The position numbers were made by a program, and so were the translations under genes. A DNA stretch of 57,521 nt from Nitrosospira multiformis (GTDB lineage: Bacteria > Pseudomonadota > Gammaproteobacteria > Burkholderiales > Nitrosomonadaceae): the NCBI RefSeq assembly GCF_900110185.1, contig NZ_FOCT01000018.1, positions 1 to 57,521 of the forward strand, written 5' to 3'. Of this stretch, positions 50,449 to 57,521 are shown piece by piece (the first letter of the stretch is position 1; each line of letters starts with the position of its first letter). Below the pieces are notes generated by a model. It worked only from the letters and a program-made list of their open reading frames with translations. It ran no database searches and had not been told where the DNA came from.

Positions 50449-51915
50449 ATGAACCGTATGAACAACGCCCTCGAACTTGTAAAAAAGCTTCGAACCTTTC
50501 TGCCTGCGGAATCGGTGCTGCATGAGACCGAAGACGTGAGGCCGTATGAGTGCGATGGCCTCTCCGCTTATCGGCAAACGCCCATGATCGTGGTGCTGCC
50601 GCGGACTGAAGATGAAGTGGCAGGAATTTTAAAAGTCTGCCATGCACTGAAGATTCCTGTGGTCGCCCGCGGGGCGGGCACTGGCCTCTCCGGCGGTGCC
50701 TTGCCGCACCCTCAGGGGGTGTTGTTGTCGCTGGCGAAGCTGAAAAACATACTGGGGATCGATCCGGCAGGGCGTACGGCAAGGGTGCAGCCAGGCGTAC
50801 GCAACCTCGCGATCAGCGAAGCTGCGGCCCCTTACGGACTGTATTACGCGCCTGATCCTTCCTCCCAGATTGCCTGCTCTATCGGGGGTAACGTAGCGGA
50901 AAACTCCGGAGGCGTGCACTGCCTGAAATACGGGCTGACCGTGCACAATATCCTCAAACTGCGTGTTTTGACCATTGAAGGCGAAATTCTCGAAATTGGT
51001 GGCAGCGGTCTGGATGCCCCCGGCTACGATTTACTCGCGCTCATGACAGGCAGCGAAGGCATGCTGGGTATCGTGACCGAGGTGACAGTGAAACTGACCC
51101 CCCGCCCGGAGAAAGCTCAGGTCGTTCTGGCGGCGTTTGACGATATCCGCGATGCGGGGAACGCGGTGGCGAATGTGATCGGCGCCGGTATTATCCCGGC
51201 CGGAATGGAAATGATGGACAAGATTACGACCGGGGCAGTGGAAGAGTATGTTCACGCCGGCTATAACATCGAAGCGGCTGCGATCCTGTTATGCGAATCC
51301 GACGGTGCGGAAGAAGAGGTGGCGGAGGAAATCGAACGCATCAACGAGATTATGCGGCAGAGCGGCGCAACGGAAGTCAGGACATCCCGCGACGAAGCCG
51401 AGCGCGTCAGGTTCTGGGCGGGACGGAAGGCTGCTTTTCCTGCCGCAGGCCGGGTTTCCCCTGATTACTATTGCATGGACGGCACCATCCCGCGCAAGAA
51501 TCTCGCAAGTGTTCTTGCGGGAATCGAAGCGCTTTCTGCTGAGTATGGGCTGCGTTGCATGAATGTCTTTCATGCGGGTGACGGCAATCTGCATCCGCTG
51601 ATTCTTTACGATGCCAATCATCCGGGAGAGCTGGAATTGACCGAGGAATTCGGGGCAAAAATACTGAGGATGTGCATAGAGGCTGGGGGGACCATAACCG
51701 GCGAGCATGGCGTTGGCATTGAAAAAATCAACCAGATGTGTTCTCAATTCAAGACTGGGGAACTGGAAATGTTCCACGCGGTAAAAGCGGCTTTTGATCC
51801 TGAGAGCTTATTGAATCCCGGAAAAGCCATACCTACCCTGCGGCGCTGCGCCGAGCAGGGAGCGATGCACGTGCATCGAGGCAAAGAGAAATTCCCCGAA
51901 TTGCCGAGATTTTGA
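50449..51915 (+). CDS. glcD: Glycolate oxidase subunit GlcD
   Basis: The FAD-binding catalytic subunit that oxidises glycolate to glyoxylate. Motifs: VVLPRTEDEVAGILKVCHAL, VARGAGTGLSGGALPHPQGV (FAD pyrophosphate), AENSGGVHCLKYGLTVHNIL, and the C-terminal MNVFHAGDGNLHPLILYDAN and EAGGTITGEHGVGIEKI. About 488 aa, normal. I take ATG 50449; TTG 50440 and ATG 50458 are also in frame. It is co-directional with glxR, glcE and glcF. Confidence 0.93.
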   Translation: MNRMNNALELVKKLRTFLPAESVLHETEDVRPYECDGLSAYRQTPMIVVLPRTEDEVAGILKVCHALKIPVVARGAGTGLSGGALPHPQGVLLSLAKLKNILGIDPAGRTARVQPGVRNLAISEAAAPYGLYYAPDPSSQIACSIGGNVAENSGGVHCLKYGLTVHNILKLRVLTIEGEILEIGGSGLDAPGYDLLALMTGSEGMLGIVTEVTVKLTPRPEKAQVVLAAFDDIRDAGNAVANVIGAGIIPAGMEMMDKITTGAVEEYVHAGYNIEAAAILLCESDGAEEEVAEEIERINEIMRQSGATEVRTSRDEAERVRFWAGRKAAFPAAGRVSPDYYCMDGTIPRKNLASVLAGIEALSAEYGLRCMNVFHAGDGNLHPLILYDANHPGELELTEEFGAKILRMCIEAGGTITGEHGVGIEKINQMCSQFKTGELEMFHAVKAAFDPESLLNPGKAIPTLRRCAEQGAMHVHRGKEKFPELPRF

Positions 51916-51964
51916 AGTCATGTCCATTTCATATATTCCTCATCGCCTGACAGGCTGACGCAAT

Positions 51965-53059
51965 ATGCAGGAAATCGTTGATCAGCTTGCGGCGACCATT
52001 CGCGCCGCTGCGGCAAGTAATGCGCCGCTATGTATCCGCAGCGGCGGCACGAAGGATTTTTATGGCCAGCAGGACAAAGGACGAGATGGCGCGCGCGGGA
52101 GCATTCTCGATCCCACAGCTTATGCGGGTATAGTGGATTACGAACCCACCGAACTGGTCGTGACGGCTCGGGCGGGCACCCCTCTGATGCAGTTGGAAAC
52201 CGAATTGAATGCCCGTGGTCAGATGCTTGCGTTTGAGCCACCGCATTTCGGGATTGGTGCCACCCTCGGCGGCTGTATCGCGACGGGGTTATCCGGACCA
52301 CGCCGCGCCTCAGCAGGAGCCGCACGAGACTTCGTGCTGGGGGTGCGCATGCTCGATGGCAAGGGAGACGACCTGAGTTTCGGCGGCCAGGTAATGAAGA
52401 ACGTGGCTGGCTATGACATCCCACGTTTAATGGCAGGTTCCCTGGGCACATTGGGATTATTGCTGGAAGTTTCCCTGAAGGTGCTTCCCCTGCCGGCAGA
52501 GGAGCGCACCCTGCGTTTATCGATGAATGAAGCCGAAGCCATTGAGACAATGAATCGTTGGGCAGGCAAGCCGCTGCCGGTTTCGGCAACCTGTTTCTGC
52601 GACGGTGAACTCACTGTAAGACTGTCCGGCGCAACTTCCGCCGTGCGTGCGGCGCGTGCGGTATTGGGAGGAGAAGAGATTGCCGAAAGTTCGTCTTTCT
52701 GGAAGTCGATACGGGAGCAGGCCCATCCTTTTTTTCGATCAGGAAAGCAACTTTGGCGCTTGTCTATTAAATCGACCACCGTTCCTCTATCCTTGCCTGG
52801 AAAACAGTTGATCGAGTGGGGCGGTGCGGTGCGATGGCTTTCCGTCGATCCAGAGATGGATAATGAAACTGTGGAGGCGCTTGTCCGCAAGACCGCGAAG
52901 GATGCCGGGGGGCATGCCACCCTGTTCCGTAGTCAAATACCCGCTGCTGCTGTGTTTCATCCGCTTCCGCCGGTCATGATGAATATTCACCGCCGGCTCA
53001 AGGAGAAATTTGACCCGATGCGCATTTTCAATCCGGGCCGTCTATATCCCGAACTATAA
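51965..53059 (+). CDS. glcE: Glycolate oxidase subunit GlcE
   Basis: The smaller FAD-binding-fold subunit. It has PLCIRSGGTKDFYGQQ, LVVTARAGTPLMQLETELNA, LAFEPPHFGIGATLGGCIAT-GLSGPRRA and KNVAGYDIPRLMAGSLGTLG. The protein ends FDPMRIFNPGRLYPEL, the family's typical C-terminus. It is 364 aa. It starts 49 nt after glcD and ends directly at the glcF ATG. Confidence 0.93.
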   Translation: MQEIVDQLAATIRAAAASNAPLCIRSGGTKDFYGQQDKGRDGARGSILDPTAYAGIVDYEPTELVVTARAGTPLMQLETELNARGQMLAFEPPHFGIGATLGGCIATGLSGPRRASAGAARDFVLGVRMLDGKGDDLSFGGQVMKNVAGYDIPRLMAGSLGTLGLLLEVSLKVLPLPAEERTLRLSMNEAEAIETMNRWAGKPLPVSATCFCDGELTVRLSGATSAVRAARAVLGGEEIAESSSFWKSIREQAHPFFRSGKQLWRLSIKSTTVPLSLPGKQLIEWGGAVRWLSVDPEMDNETVEALVRKTAKDAGGHATLFRSQIPAAAVFHPLPPVMMNIHRRLKEKFDPMRIFNPGRLYPEL

Positions 53060-54409
53060 ATGCAAACCAATCTCGCTGATTTCATCAAGGATACTCCCGA
53101 GGGCAAGGAAGCTGAGGCAATATTGCGAACGTGCGTTCATTGCGGTTTCTGCCTCGCCACCTGTCCGACTTATCAATTACTGGGAGACGAACTCGACAGC
53201 CCGCGCGGGCGCATCTATCTGATGAAGCAGATGCTGGAAGGCGAGCCGGTGACGGAAAAGACGCAATTGCATCTCGACCGCTGCCTCACCTGCCGCGCTT
53301 GCGAGACAGCCTGCCCATCGGGCGTGCGTTACGGTCATCTGGTGGATATCGGCCGCGGCATTGTCGAAAAGAAGGTGGGACGCAGCCTTGCTGCCGGAAG
53401 CATGCGATATGTGTTGCGGCAGGCATTGCCGAATCCGAGCCTGTTTGCATCGCTGTTGAAAGTGGGCCGAGCTGTCCGTCCGTTGCTGCCAGATGATCTG
53501 AAGGATTCGATCCCTGCTGCACCCATGGAAGAAAGCCGGCCACTTCACGCTGCTCGGCATGAGCGCAGGATGCTCGTGCTCCAGGGCTGCGTTCAACCGG
53601 CACTGGCGCCCAATATCAATGCTGCGGCCGCACGTGTGCTGGATAAGCTCGGCATATCACTCATCAGCGCTCCGGATGCGGGGTGTTGTGGCGCAGTGTC
53701 TTACCATCTCAATGCCCAACAGGAAGGATTGGATTACATGCGCCGCAATGTGGATGCGTGGTGGCCCTATATCGCGCCCAAGCCTGAAAAAGAGCCGGGA
53801 ATGAAGCCGGGGACAAAGGGGCGGGCAACAGAAGGAGCAAAGGAGGAAACAAGGGGCGTCGAAGCAATTGTCATGACTGCGAGCGGCTGCGGCGCGACCG
53901 TGGAGGAATACGGTCATCTTTTGCGCCATGATCCCGCATACGCGGAAAAAGCCGCGCGCATTTCAGAATTGACTAGGGACATCAGCGAGATCGTGGAAGC
54001 GGAGATGCCAGCGCTCGTTTCTCTTCTCAGTAAATCGACTGCCGGCAGGGAAAACCCCAGGCAGAAGCTCGCATTCCATTCTCCCTGTACTTTACAGCAC
54101 GGAATGCGCATCCGGGGTGTCGCGGAGAAGATTCTGACTGCTGCCGGGTTTGATTTGACCTATGTGCCGGATGCGCATCTTTGCTGCGGCTCCGCAGGGA
54201 CCTACTCGATTCTGCAGCCGGAGTTATCGCAGCAGTTGCTGAAAAACAAGGTAGTAGCACTCGAATCGGGCCATCCGGACCGGATCGCCACCGCCAATAT
54301 AGGTTGCCTCATGCATATCCGCAGCGGAGCCGCACTGCCAATCGAGCATTGGATCGAGATACTGGACGAGATACTTGAGGCTGCTCAGCTTGGCACGATT
54401 GAAGATTAG
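53060..54409 (+). CDS. glcF: Glycolate oxidase iron-sulfur subunit GlcF
   Basis: It carries electrons from GlcDE to the quinone pool. Two ferredoxin-like Cys clusters are seen: CVHCGFCLATCPTYQLLGDE and CLTCRACETACPSGVRYGHL. Two CCG domains follow: VLQGCVQPALAPN with ISAPDAGCCGAVSYH, and FHSPCTLQHGMRIRG with HLCCGSAGTYSILQPEL. It has 449 aa; a Lys/Gly/Glu-rich stretch (about residues 235-270) is longer than usual. ATG 53060 follows the glcE stop with no gap. Confidence 0.93.
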   Translation: MQTNLADFIKDTPEGKEAEAILRTCVHCGFCLATCPTYQLLGDELDSPRGRIYLMKQMLEGEPVTEKTQLHLDRCLTCRACETACPSGVRYGHLVDIGRGIVEKKVGRSLAAGSMRYVLRQALPNPSLFASLLKVGRAVRPLLPDDLKDSIPAAPMEESRPLHAARHERRMLVLQGCVQPALAPNINAAAARVLDKLGISLISAPDAGCCGAVSYHLNAQQEGLDYMRRNVDAWWPYIAPKPEKEPGMKPGTKGRATEGAKEETRGVEAIVMTASGCGATVEEYGHLLRHDPAYAEKAARISELTRDISEIVEAEMPALVSLLSKSTAGRENPRQKLAFHSPCTLQHGMRIRGVAEKILTAAGFDLTYVPDAHLCCGSAGTYSILQPELSQQLLKNKVVALESGHPDRIATANIGCLMHIRSGAALPIEHWIEILDEILEAAQLGTIED

Positions 54410-54808
54410 CTTTTCAATGCTTCTATCAGGAACTTCTTTCGTGCGCGCTGAGCGTATCGAGGCCGGATTCTCGACTCATATCCTTTTTTCTCGCCTTCAC
54501 CCTGAGTCCCTTGTTCCCGTTTGCCCTGAGCCTGTCGAAGGGGGCGAGCCGCGCTCGTGATATGCCTGTCGAAGAGTGGAACGGGGATGAAGGGCAGGCG
54601 TACCAGAGGTACGCCGAACTTGCGAGGAAGTTTTTTCGGAAGTGACCGGCCAAAAGTGACCAGCCTCAAGGAAGGAAGATTTATTCCAATGGGATAATAA
54701 GCGAGGTAGGAGCCCTCCTGTTGCTTATTCCGCTGTAGTGGTTTTATTTTTAACCCCCCATCCAACTCTTATATAATCCATGTTGTTACCGTTCCTGCTG
54801 CTATATCC
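54410..54808. other. Intergenic region with a dispersed-repeat-like hairpin
   Basis: It contains CCCTGAGCCTGTCGAAGGG near 54524-54542 and a partial copy with CCTGTCGAAG near 54566. This is the core of a repeat family common in proteobacterial genomes. TATAAT at 54772-54777 could be the ftsK -10 box. Confidence 0.5.
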
Positions 54809-57139
54809 ATGAGCTTCGTCAACAAGCCAATGGCAAAAAAAATCAGTCCCGACCCTTTGCCGCCCAGGGTCGTTCGGCTCCTGCGGGAGTCGGCGAGTCT
54901 TGCCTTGCTGGGTGTGGCGCTCTATCTGGTGCTGATATTTTATGGGTATGAGCGCGCCGACCCCGGGTGGTCGCACAGTGGCGATGGGCCTGCGCAGAAT
55001 CCTGGCGGCATGGTAGGGGCCTGGCTGTCCGACCTGATGCTGTACTTGCTGGGTGTTTCTGCCTGGTGGTCGGTGCTGTTTTTCCTTTTCCTGGTATGGT
55101 GGATGTATCGGCGCATCGATGGAAGCATATTTGACCGTCGCCCGTGGTTTGTTTCGATGGTCGGCTTTCTGCTGTTACTCGTTGCGAGCAGCGGGATGGA
55201 AGCGCTGCGTTTCTACTCCCTCAAGGTGGTTTTACCGCAGATGCCGGGAGGAGTGCTGGGTTTCCTGCTCAGTAAGAGCCTATCCCAGGTACTGGGCTTT
55301 ACTGGCGCAACGCTGGCACTCCTGATATTGATTGCAATCGGTTTCAGTTTATTTACGGGGTTATCCTGGTTGCGCCTGGTCGAGCAGATAGGCGCCTCGA
55401 TAGAAGGTTTTTTCCTGCTTATCTGGCGCAGTATAGAAAGCGTCTTCCTGTTTATCGGCCGTGGCTGGCGGAGCAGGCAGGATCGTCATGTAGGCGCCGT
55501 TTCCGCCATCAGGCGCGAAGAGCTGGTGGAAGTGGAAAAAAAGCGCCTGCTGGAACATCCGCCTTTACACATTGAACAACCGGTTGCCGCGCTCCCCAAA
55601 CCGCGCAAGGTGACCAGGCAAAAGCAGACTCCGCTTTCTTCTGACCTGCCTGATCCCACTTTGCCGCCGTTACGCCTGCTCGATGAACCGCCAAAGAAAG
55701 AAGTGGAAACTCTGTCGACGGAAACACTGGAATTCACTTCCCGCCTGATCGAGCGGAAACTGATGGATTTCGGGGTAGAGGTCAAGGTGGTGGCGGCATA
55801 TCCCGGTCCTGTCATTACACGCTATGAGATTGAGCCTGCCGTCGGCGTGAAGGGTAACCAGATCCTCAATCTGGTCAAAGACCTGGCGCGATCTTTATCA
55901 GTGGTAAGCATTCGTGTCGTCGAGACCATTCCAGGGAAGACCTGTATGGGTCTGGAAATTCCCAATCCCAAGCGGCAAGTCGTGCGCTTGTCTGAAATTC
56001 TCAGTTCACAGGCTTATGCCGATATGGGATCGCCCCTGACCATTGCCCTCGGCAAGGATATAGGCGGGCATCCGGTAGTGGCGGATCTGGCTAAGATGCC
56101 GCATTTGCTCGTCGCGGGAACGACCGGCTCGGGCAAATCCGTGGCGATCAATGCGATGTTACTTAGCCTGCTCTACAAAGCTGCGCCCGAGCAGGTGCGT
56201 CTCATTCTGGTGGACCCGAAGATGCTTGAATTGTCGGTATATGAGGGCATTCCACACCTGTTGGCCCCAGTGGTGACCGACATGCGTCAGGCAGCCAGCG
56301 CCCTGCGCTGGGGTGTGGCCGAAATGGAACGGCGCTACAAGCTGATGTCAGCGCTTGGTGTCCGCAACCTGGGGGGCTATAACCAGAAAATTCGCGAGGC
56401 GATCAAGAATGAGAAACCCATCCTCAATCCGCTGAGCCTCACCCCGGAAGCACGGGAACCGCTGGAGGAGATGCCGGTGATTGTCGTGGTGATAGACGAA
56501 CTGGCGGATCTGATGATGGTCGTGGGCAAGAAAGTCGAGGAGTTGATTGCCCGGCTTGCCCAGAAGGCGCGTGCGGCGGGAGTCCACCTGCTTCTCGCCA
56601 CTCAGAGGCCATCCGTGGATGTGATCACCGGGCTTATCAAAGCCAATATTCCGACACGCGTAGCTTTTCAGGTATCAAGCAAGGTGGACTCGCGCACAAT
56701 CCTGGACCAGATGGGAGCGGAAGCCTTGCTTGGACAGGGCGACATGCTTTATCTGCCCCCTGGAAGCGGGTATCCGCAACGGGTTCACGGCGCTTTCGTC
56801 GCCGATCAGGAAGTGCATCGGGTCGTGGAGTATCTCAAGGAGCACGGCGAGCCGCGGTATGTAGAGGGTGTGCTTGACGCATCGGATGAGGAAGGCGGGG
56901 GAGGCGGAAATGGCGGAGTAGCGGGACAGGAAGGCGGCGAGAGCGATCCGCTTTACGATGAAGCTGTCGCCATCGTGCTCAGATCTCGACGCGCTTCCAT
57001 CTCCCTGGTGCAGCGGCACCTGCGCATCGGTTACAACCGGGCTGCGCGGTTGATTGAAGAAATGGAGCGCGCAGGTCTCGTCTCGGCCATGCAAAGCAAC
57101 GGCAACCGGGAGGTCCTGGTTCCTCCGCGGAACGAATAG
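54809..57139 (+). CDS. ftsK: DNA translocase FtsK
   Basis: A 776-aa division protein that pumps chromosome ends through the septum and activates XerCD at dif. The N-terminus has four membrane helices ([75 protein letters not shown]). A short linker is followed by the motor: [29 protein letters not shown] (Walker A), [20 protein letters not shown] (Walker B) and [21 protein letters not shown] gamma winged helix closes it ([20 protein letters not shown]). Length is normal for the short-linker FtsK/SpoIIIE type. Confidence 0.95.
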   Translation: MSFVNKPMAKKISPDPLPPRVVRLLRESASLALLGVALYLVLIFYGYERADPGWSHSGDGPAQNPGGMVGAWLSDLMLYLLGVSAWWSVLFFLFLVWWMYRRIDGSIFDRRPWFVSMVGFLLLLVASSGMEALRFYSLKVVLPQMPGGVLGFLLSKSLSQVLGFTGATLALLILIAIGFSLFTGLSWLRLVEQIGASIEGFFLLIWRSIESVFLFIGRGWRSRQDRHVGAVSAIRREELVEVEKKRLLEHPPLHIEQPVAALPKPRKVTRQKQTPLSSDLPDPTLPPLRLLDEPPKKEVETLSTETLEFTSRLIERKLMDFGVEVKVVAAYPGPVITRYEIEPAVGVKGNQILNLVKDLARSLSVVSIRVVETIPGKTCMGLEIPNPKRQVVRLSEILSSQAYADMGSPLTIALGKDIGGHPVVADLAKMPHLLVAGTTGSGKSVAINAMLLSLLYKAAPEQVRLILVDPKMLELSVYEGIPHLLAPVVTDMRQAASALRWGVAEMERRYKLMSALGVRNLGGYNQKIREAIKNEKPILNPLSLTPEAREPLEEMPVIVVVIDELADLMMVVGKKVEELIARLAQKARAAGVHLLLATQRPSVDVITGLIKANIPTRVAFQVSSKVDSRTILDQMGAEALLGQGDMLYLPPGSGYPQRVHGAFVADQEVHRVVEYLKEHGEPRYVEGVLDASDEEGGGGGNGGVAGQEGGESDPLYDEAVAIVLRSRRASISLVQRHLRIGYNRAARLIEEMERAGLVSAMQSNGNREVLVPPRNE

Positions 57140-57434
57140 AATAGAAGGGTGCCGTCGAGGACGGTGTTGGCAATGGGATCAAGTCGAAGGCAGGATGGGG
57201 CGGAGGCGATCAGCCATAACCCGTTGTTACTGATTGGTTGCGCTAAGCTCTACCCATCCCACAGCTGGATTACTGAACGGAGCGCGGGACAAAATCATGC
57301 GGCTTGGCAAGAAGCAGGGAGCTCTGCCGCCCGCCATTACACCATCAGGTAGTAAGTGCGCTGGATGGCTCAAATGATACCGCCCGTTCCCCGACAGGAG
57401 AACGGGCGGCTATGCGTGTGTCAGCGAGTCAGTC
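57140..57434. other. Non-coding gap after ftsK with a hairpin
   Basis: No gene recognised. CCGCCCGTTC (57380-57389) pairs with GAACGGGCGG (57400-57409), a perfect 10-bp stem between convergent genes that may end both transcripts. Confidence 0.5.
57380..57409. terminator. Hairpin terminator between ftsK and the right-edge gene
   Basis: Ten-base-pair stem with a 10-nt loop, CCGCCCGTTC and GAACGGGCGG. It follows the stop of the minus-strand gene at 57435 by 25 nt; the T-run is weak. Confidence 0.6.
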
Positions 57435-57521
57435 CTAAAACGCTTTGTCGTACGGTACGATGCGGTTGTTGAGGATGACTTTGCTCTGGCCGTTCCAGAC
57501 GACGTCCGTCAGGTTGGAGTA
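57435..57521 (-). CDS. 3' end of an unidentified gene, cut by the window edge
   Basis: The last 28 codons of a minus-strand frame read YSNLTDVVWNGQSKVILNNR and IVPYDKAF before TAG at 57435-57437. The 5' part is outside. The frame is open to the edge and is followed by a terminator-like hairpin. No family can be named from this piece. Confidence 0.5.
   Translation of the reverse strand, partial: YSNLTDVVWNGQSKVILNNRIVPYDKAF

Overview
The window reads as the chromosome of a Gram-negative betaproteobacterium, most likely an autotrophic Nitrosomonadaceae (Nitrosospira-like) strain. This placement is an inference from three traits: PEP-CTERM proteins, a glycolate-salvage set (glxR-glcDEF) of the kind used by Calvin-cycle organisms, and the overall protein style. 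No rRNA or intact tRNA is present to confirm it.

Layout. 0.1-2.8 kb: a frameshifted DUF932 gene convergent with a umuDC SOS mutagenesis operon whose umuD is also frameshifted. 3.5-4.2 kb: a PEP-CTERM protein. 4.6-19.3 kb: a surface-polysaccharide locus. It opens with a tightly coupled kpsM-kpsT-kpsE-kpsD-like export operon and continues with a doubly frameshifted rmlA, rmlC, an exported beta-propeller protein, two SAM methyltransferases, a 612-aa SGNH/GSCFA protein, a sialate O-acetylesterase-like protein, a decayed APS kinase and a GT2 glycosyltransferase. The 10.6-18.4 kb part is visibly AT-rich, which suggests transfer. 19.3-21.6 kb: decayed DNA holding a 46-bp tRNA-Lys 3' fragment (probable attachment-site scar) and prophage-like remnants.

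21.6-32.6 kb: small exported proteins, including two paralogues that share a C-terminal domain but differ in their Gly-rich or His-rich N-termini. Among them lie DUF2127, a Cho-like exonuclease/GIY-YIG nuclease, an exported isoaspartyl methyltransferase coupled to a membrane spermidine-synthase-like protein, an IS481 remnant, a protein-E-like gene and a thermonuclease. 32.7-37.0 kb: an RND pump operon in RND-then-adaptor order. 37.6-39.6 kb: an EF-hand protein and a TonB-dependent receptor that has lost its plug, with a Fur box upstream. 40.3-47.9 kb: a second PEP-CTERM protein and a second polysaccharide group (pyruvyl transferase, GT2, a QueC-like PP-loop protein, GT4), with two more frameshifted small genes. 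47.9-57.5 kb: mostly housekeeping genes, namely a rubredoxin-reductase-like flavoprotein, glxR-glcD-glcE-glcF and ftsK, then the 3' end of an unidentified gene at the right edge.

A recurrent feature is the single-base deletion that breaks an otherwise conserved gene (DUF932, umuD, rmlA twice, cysC, a Gly-rich gene, an MliC gene). These are either assembly indels or widespread decay, and raw reads would settle it. The most interesting candidate for new biology is the PP-loop/QueC-like protein beside the pyruvyl transferase. Next come the SOS-box-like operator in front of the capsule export operon and the tandem esterase-type genes of the capsule locus.
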